Shown here: positions 7,201-7,707 of the stretch, in pieces
Layout: every line of letters starts with the position of its first letter
How positions within the stretch are numbered: the stretch's first letter is position 1
From: Candidatus Latescibacterota bacterium
GTDB taxonomy: Bacteria; Krumholzibacteriota; Krumholzibacteriia; Krumholzibacteriales; WJIX01
Assembly: GCA_030621255.1 (NCBI GenBank)
Contig: JAUXHZ010000042.1
Span: forward strand, 1 to 7,707
Direction: 5' to 3'
Length of the DNA stretch: 7,707 nt
Program-made: the position numbers and the translations under genes
The notes under the pieces: generated by a model
The model's database searches: none
Seen by the model: the letters and a program-made list of their open reading frames with translations, nothing else
Told to the model about the DNA's origin: nothing

Positions 7201-7318
7201 TTCAAGATCACTTGTTGATAATTCCTGGAACAGGAAGGCAGTCTCCCGGGCTCTTGATATCAGTTATCCGACTCTCTTGAGCAAGATACGGAAATACAGG
7301 ATAACCGAAAAGGACTAA
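4250..7318 (+). CDS. Large TPR-GAF-sigma-54 AAA+-HTH transcriptional activator
   Basis: This is a 1022-residue regulator, numbered here from ATG 4250. Residues about 30-505 form roughly 12 helix-turn-helix repeats with TPR spacing; examples are VLNNLGLFHKNACRWGRALQ, ANCYSRLGKSDEAEKYYLDA and DEFLGDYMFVKGDYEGASEN. Residues about 530-690 look like a GAF domain. A sigma-54 AAA+ domain follows (about 705-935): Walker A GETGTGKG (739-746), the switch Asn767 in NCAA, GAFTGA (786-791), Walker B VFLDE (807-811), a retained arginine (871) and sensor II WGGNVREL (924-931). The end (about 979-1018) is a Fis-type HTH. There is no receiver, signal peptide or membrane segment, so it is a cytoplasmic activator of sigma-54 promoters whose input should come from ligands or proteins binding the TPR or GAF parts. 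Some ATPase positions are atypical: GKG for GKE, Lys852 at the sensor I Asn, Leu865 at a conserved Arg, and WGGN for WPGN. The TPR-sensor family is known for binding peptides or proteins, but no ligand can be read from the sequence. Confidence 0.92.
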   Translation: MPEDPSGNDNFGYGKEHSENDFKSTGSAEELGDVHFSTENYSVALEYYMQVLQENANWNSVDIIRIYRKISDCYRKKGMLSEAMAFLEDARLHCADESGIPEGILSCRRGIIYYEQDEIKKALREGCQAYRILRISNEHGEVAHTQLLMANCYSRLGKSDEAEKYYLDALSTYRRINDVVGESYVLNNLGLFHKNACRWGRALQFLNRALGICEEIGLSRNEIRVRLNLGIVHLKKRDFAEAEIAFSKVREMARRIGDDLKYARATLMLGVKETKTGNLLSAEKHLLEAKVISEKKEYRREIALSDEFLGDYMFVKGDYEGASENYMKALAGARKIHPETDIAAEVMRRQMNVHLALKDPGKVLSIGKEALKVAGNCNEVHELGFIERAMGDAYAMLKDRKRTKKYINSSIRVFLAVNNPYEAHKSGYSIGEHLLRQGDRKSLIMARKFIKESLFYFDRAEEYQEIVKCHYLLAKIEYSLDNMDECLFHMYETRHLAQELGDRNILRRLNRLRKKIEKSAVNPDMESLRGINSQEQFSNILVTDSNLQGYLNYILNDLMRKLTVHHGFVTLFDESADGGNIPLVLARRGISGKNSIRITNWFFGRDSIHSAEGFLVTDIGSDRRVTGVRDLFPDSSAPVYFYPILKQGKRIGLLFFQSGADSSEVPRLGTVYNVVSTYAGFISFLLKGVIGNKGCHNQADRVKRSCGFEAVLTCNEKMFNICNLAHRVASTDATVLLMGETGTGKGLIARGIHELSNRNTGKYVHVNCAALPENILESELFGHVIGAFTGAVINKKGLLMEADGGTVFLDEIGKMPLSLQGKLLQFLDTRMVRPVGSNKMKEIDVRLIFASKVDLLNLCKEQKMLEDFYYRINDFPLTIPPLRERREDIKLLAGHYINQFAGEMKKDIAGFSDEAYQHMLDYRWGGNVRELEKVIKRAVILANEKTLITPDLLLFDSSAIHGKAEKDKGVTLSQKIQDLEKDLISRSLVDNSWNRKAVSRALDISYPTLLSKIRKYRITEKD

Positions 7319-7475
7319 CCGGCCCCCACTTCGATTTTTTCTAAGAAATTATAAAATATGTTCGTCTATCAATTTGCTTGTTGATTTATTTATAGGATAT
7401 AAGTACGCGTGTATAGAAATCTTTTATTGTTCAATTAAGAAACTTTATTGCCTAAGCTTAATTAAATATGGCAGT

Positions 7476-7503
7476 TTGCGTTTTCCCGCTTCAGGTGTAA
7501 AAT
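7476..7503 (+). promoter_or_regulatory. Possible sigma-70-type promoter in the right intergenic region
   Basis: TTGCGT (7476-7481) is a poor -35 box, followed after 16 bp by TAAAAT (7498-7503), a 5/6 match to the -10 box. A perfect TTGACA at 7517-7522 lies nearby but has no good -10 box at the right distance (the best is TAAATA after 15 bp). Either could drive a short transcript to the right; both are weak predictions in AT-rich DNA. Confidence 0.25.
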
Positions 7504-7593
7504 CTTTTTATACATTTTGACACAACTATCCGGGCTTTAAATAGCAGTGATAAAGACGTACTCCTAATGTGTTGTAATATAAAGAATTATAAA

Positions 7594-7617
7594 GCGGCGT
7601 GCGGAACGCTCTTTTTT
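7594..7617 (+). terminator. Weak terminator-like hairpin with six Ts
   Basis: GGCGT (7596-7600) pairs with ACGCT (7606-7610) around a GCGGA loop, five pairs including one G-T, followed by C and T6 (7612-7617). The stem is short for an intrinsic terminator but GC-rich and correctly placed before a T run. It could end transcription from the regulator operon or from a short transcript starting near 7510. Confidence 0.38.
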
Positions 7618-7622
7618 AAATT

Positions 7623-7678
7623 CTGGAATGAGTATTGCAGTCTACTTGTAATAGATAAGTAGACTGAAAGAATTCCGG
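7623..7678 (+). repeat. Two-part inverted repeat (long stem-loop)
   Basis: The inner arms CAGTCTACTT (7638-7647) and AAGTAGACTG (7657-7666) are perfect 10-bp reverse complements; a wobble and a T-A pair extend the stem to 12 with a 5-nt loop. Outer arms CTGGAAT (7623-7629) and ATTCCGG (7672-7678) pair over seven positions with one T-G wobble, separated from the inner stem by an 8/5-nt internal loop. No T run follows. It may be a structured RNA element, a processing site or a dyad binding site. Confidence 0.6.
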
Positions 7679-7707
7679 CTCGGTTTGCTTCTCCAAACAA
7701 GATCCGG

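Larger units (their letters stand above)
7319..7707. other. AT-rich gene-free region at the right edge
   Basis: No credible protein gene is seen in these 389 bp. The longest ATG frame from 7568 codes for 31 residues and lacks a ribosome binding site. The stretch directly after the regulator stop has a T run (TTTTTTC near 7340) without a convincing stem. Further right are promoter-like boxes, a terminator-like hairpin and a long two-part inverted repeat, listed separately. The region may be the leader of a gene beyond the window or may hold a small RNA gene. Confidence 0.7.

Noticed and set aside
7423..7463. Direct repeat TTTATTG 21 bp apart and AATTAAG/CTTAATT inverted repeat
   Set aside because: These are short AT-only or AT-rich words in an AT-rich stretch, expected by chance; no clear relation to a promoter or gene.
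7531..7546. Sigma-54-like spacing (GG and GC 12 bp apart) near CGGGCTTTAAATAGCA
   Set aside because: Only the invariant dinucleotides match; the rest of both boxes departs from TGGCAC/TTGCA and the region is AT-rich.
7568..7663. 31-codon ATG frame with four cysteines in the right intergenic region
   Set aside because: It has no Shine-Dalgarno sequence (CGTACTCCTA precedes it), and the frame runs through both the terminator-like hairpin and the long inverted repeat, so it is likely chance.
1..7707. Mobile element, prophage or CRISPR content
   Set aside because: No transposase, integrase, terminal repeats, target-site duplications or spaced direct repeats were seen; the genes are chromosomal in type.

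Overview
This window looks like chromosomal DNA from an uncultured member of the FCB-like candidate phyla (for example Krumholzibacteria, Eisenbacteria, Fermentibacteria or Latescibacteria). The lineage is inferred from three things: a C-terminal FlgD-Ig / T9SS-like sorting domain on a probable secreted protein at the left edge, two sigma-54 activators with several start codons that are not ATG, and a moderate, slightly AT-leaning base composition. There is no rRNA, tRNA, CRISPR array, transposase or integrase.

Left half (1-3698) is housekeeping and signalling. The 3' end of a secreted or surface protein gene converges on rlmN (23S rRNA/tRNA adenine-C2 methyltransferase, minus strand). rlmN is divergent from a Ppx/GppA-family phosphatase gene, and the two are only about 40 bp apart. 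The phosphatase gene overlaps by 8 bp the start of an NtrX-like response regulator (receiver, sigma-54 AAA+ ATPase, Fis-type HTH). No histidine kinase is present in the window.

Right half (3699-7318) is the most interesting part. A gene-free 183-bp stretch holds a good sigma-70-type promoter and a perfect 8-bp inverted repeat directly before a strong ribosome binding site. It leads into a small gene for an exported 109-residue protein that I do not recognise. 38 bp further on lies a 1022-residue regulator made of about 12 TPR-like helical repeats, a GAF-like domain, a sigma-54 AAA+ domain and a Fis-type HTH. An exported small protein made just upstream of a TPR-sensor transcription factor resembles in layout the peptide/TPR-receptor cassettes of Gram-positive bacteria (RRNPP type). 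Here the effector would be a sigma-54 enhancer-binding protein. This is a hypothesis from gene order and domain content only. The regulator's ATPase also departs from the family at several normally conserved positions.

Right edge (7319-7707) is 389 bp of AT-rich sequence without a credible gene. It contains promoter-like boxes, a weak terminator-like hairpin and a long two-part inverted repeat, so a small structured RNA or the leader of a downstream gene is possible.
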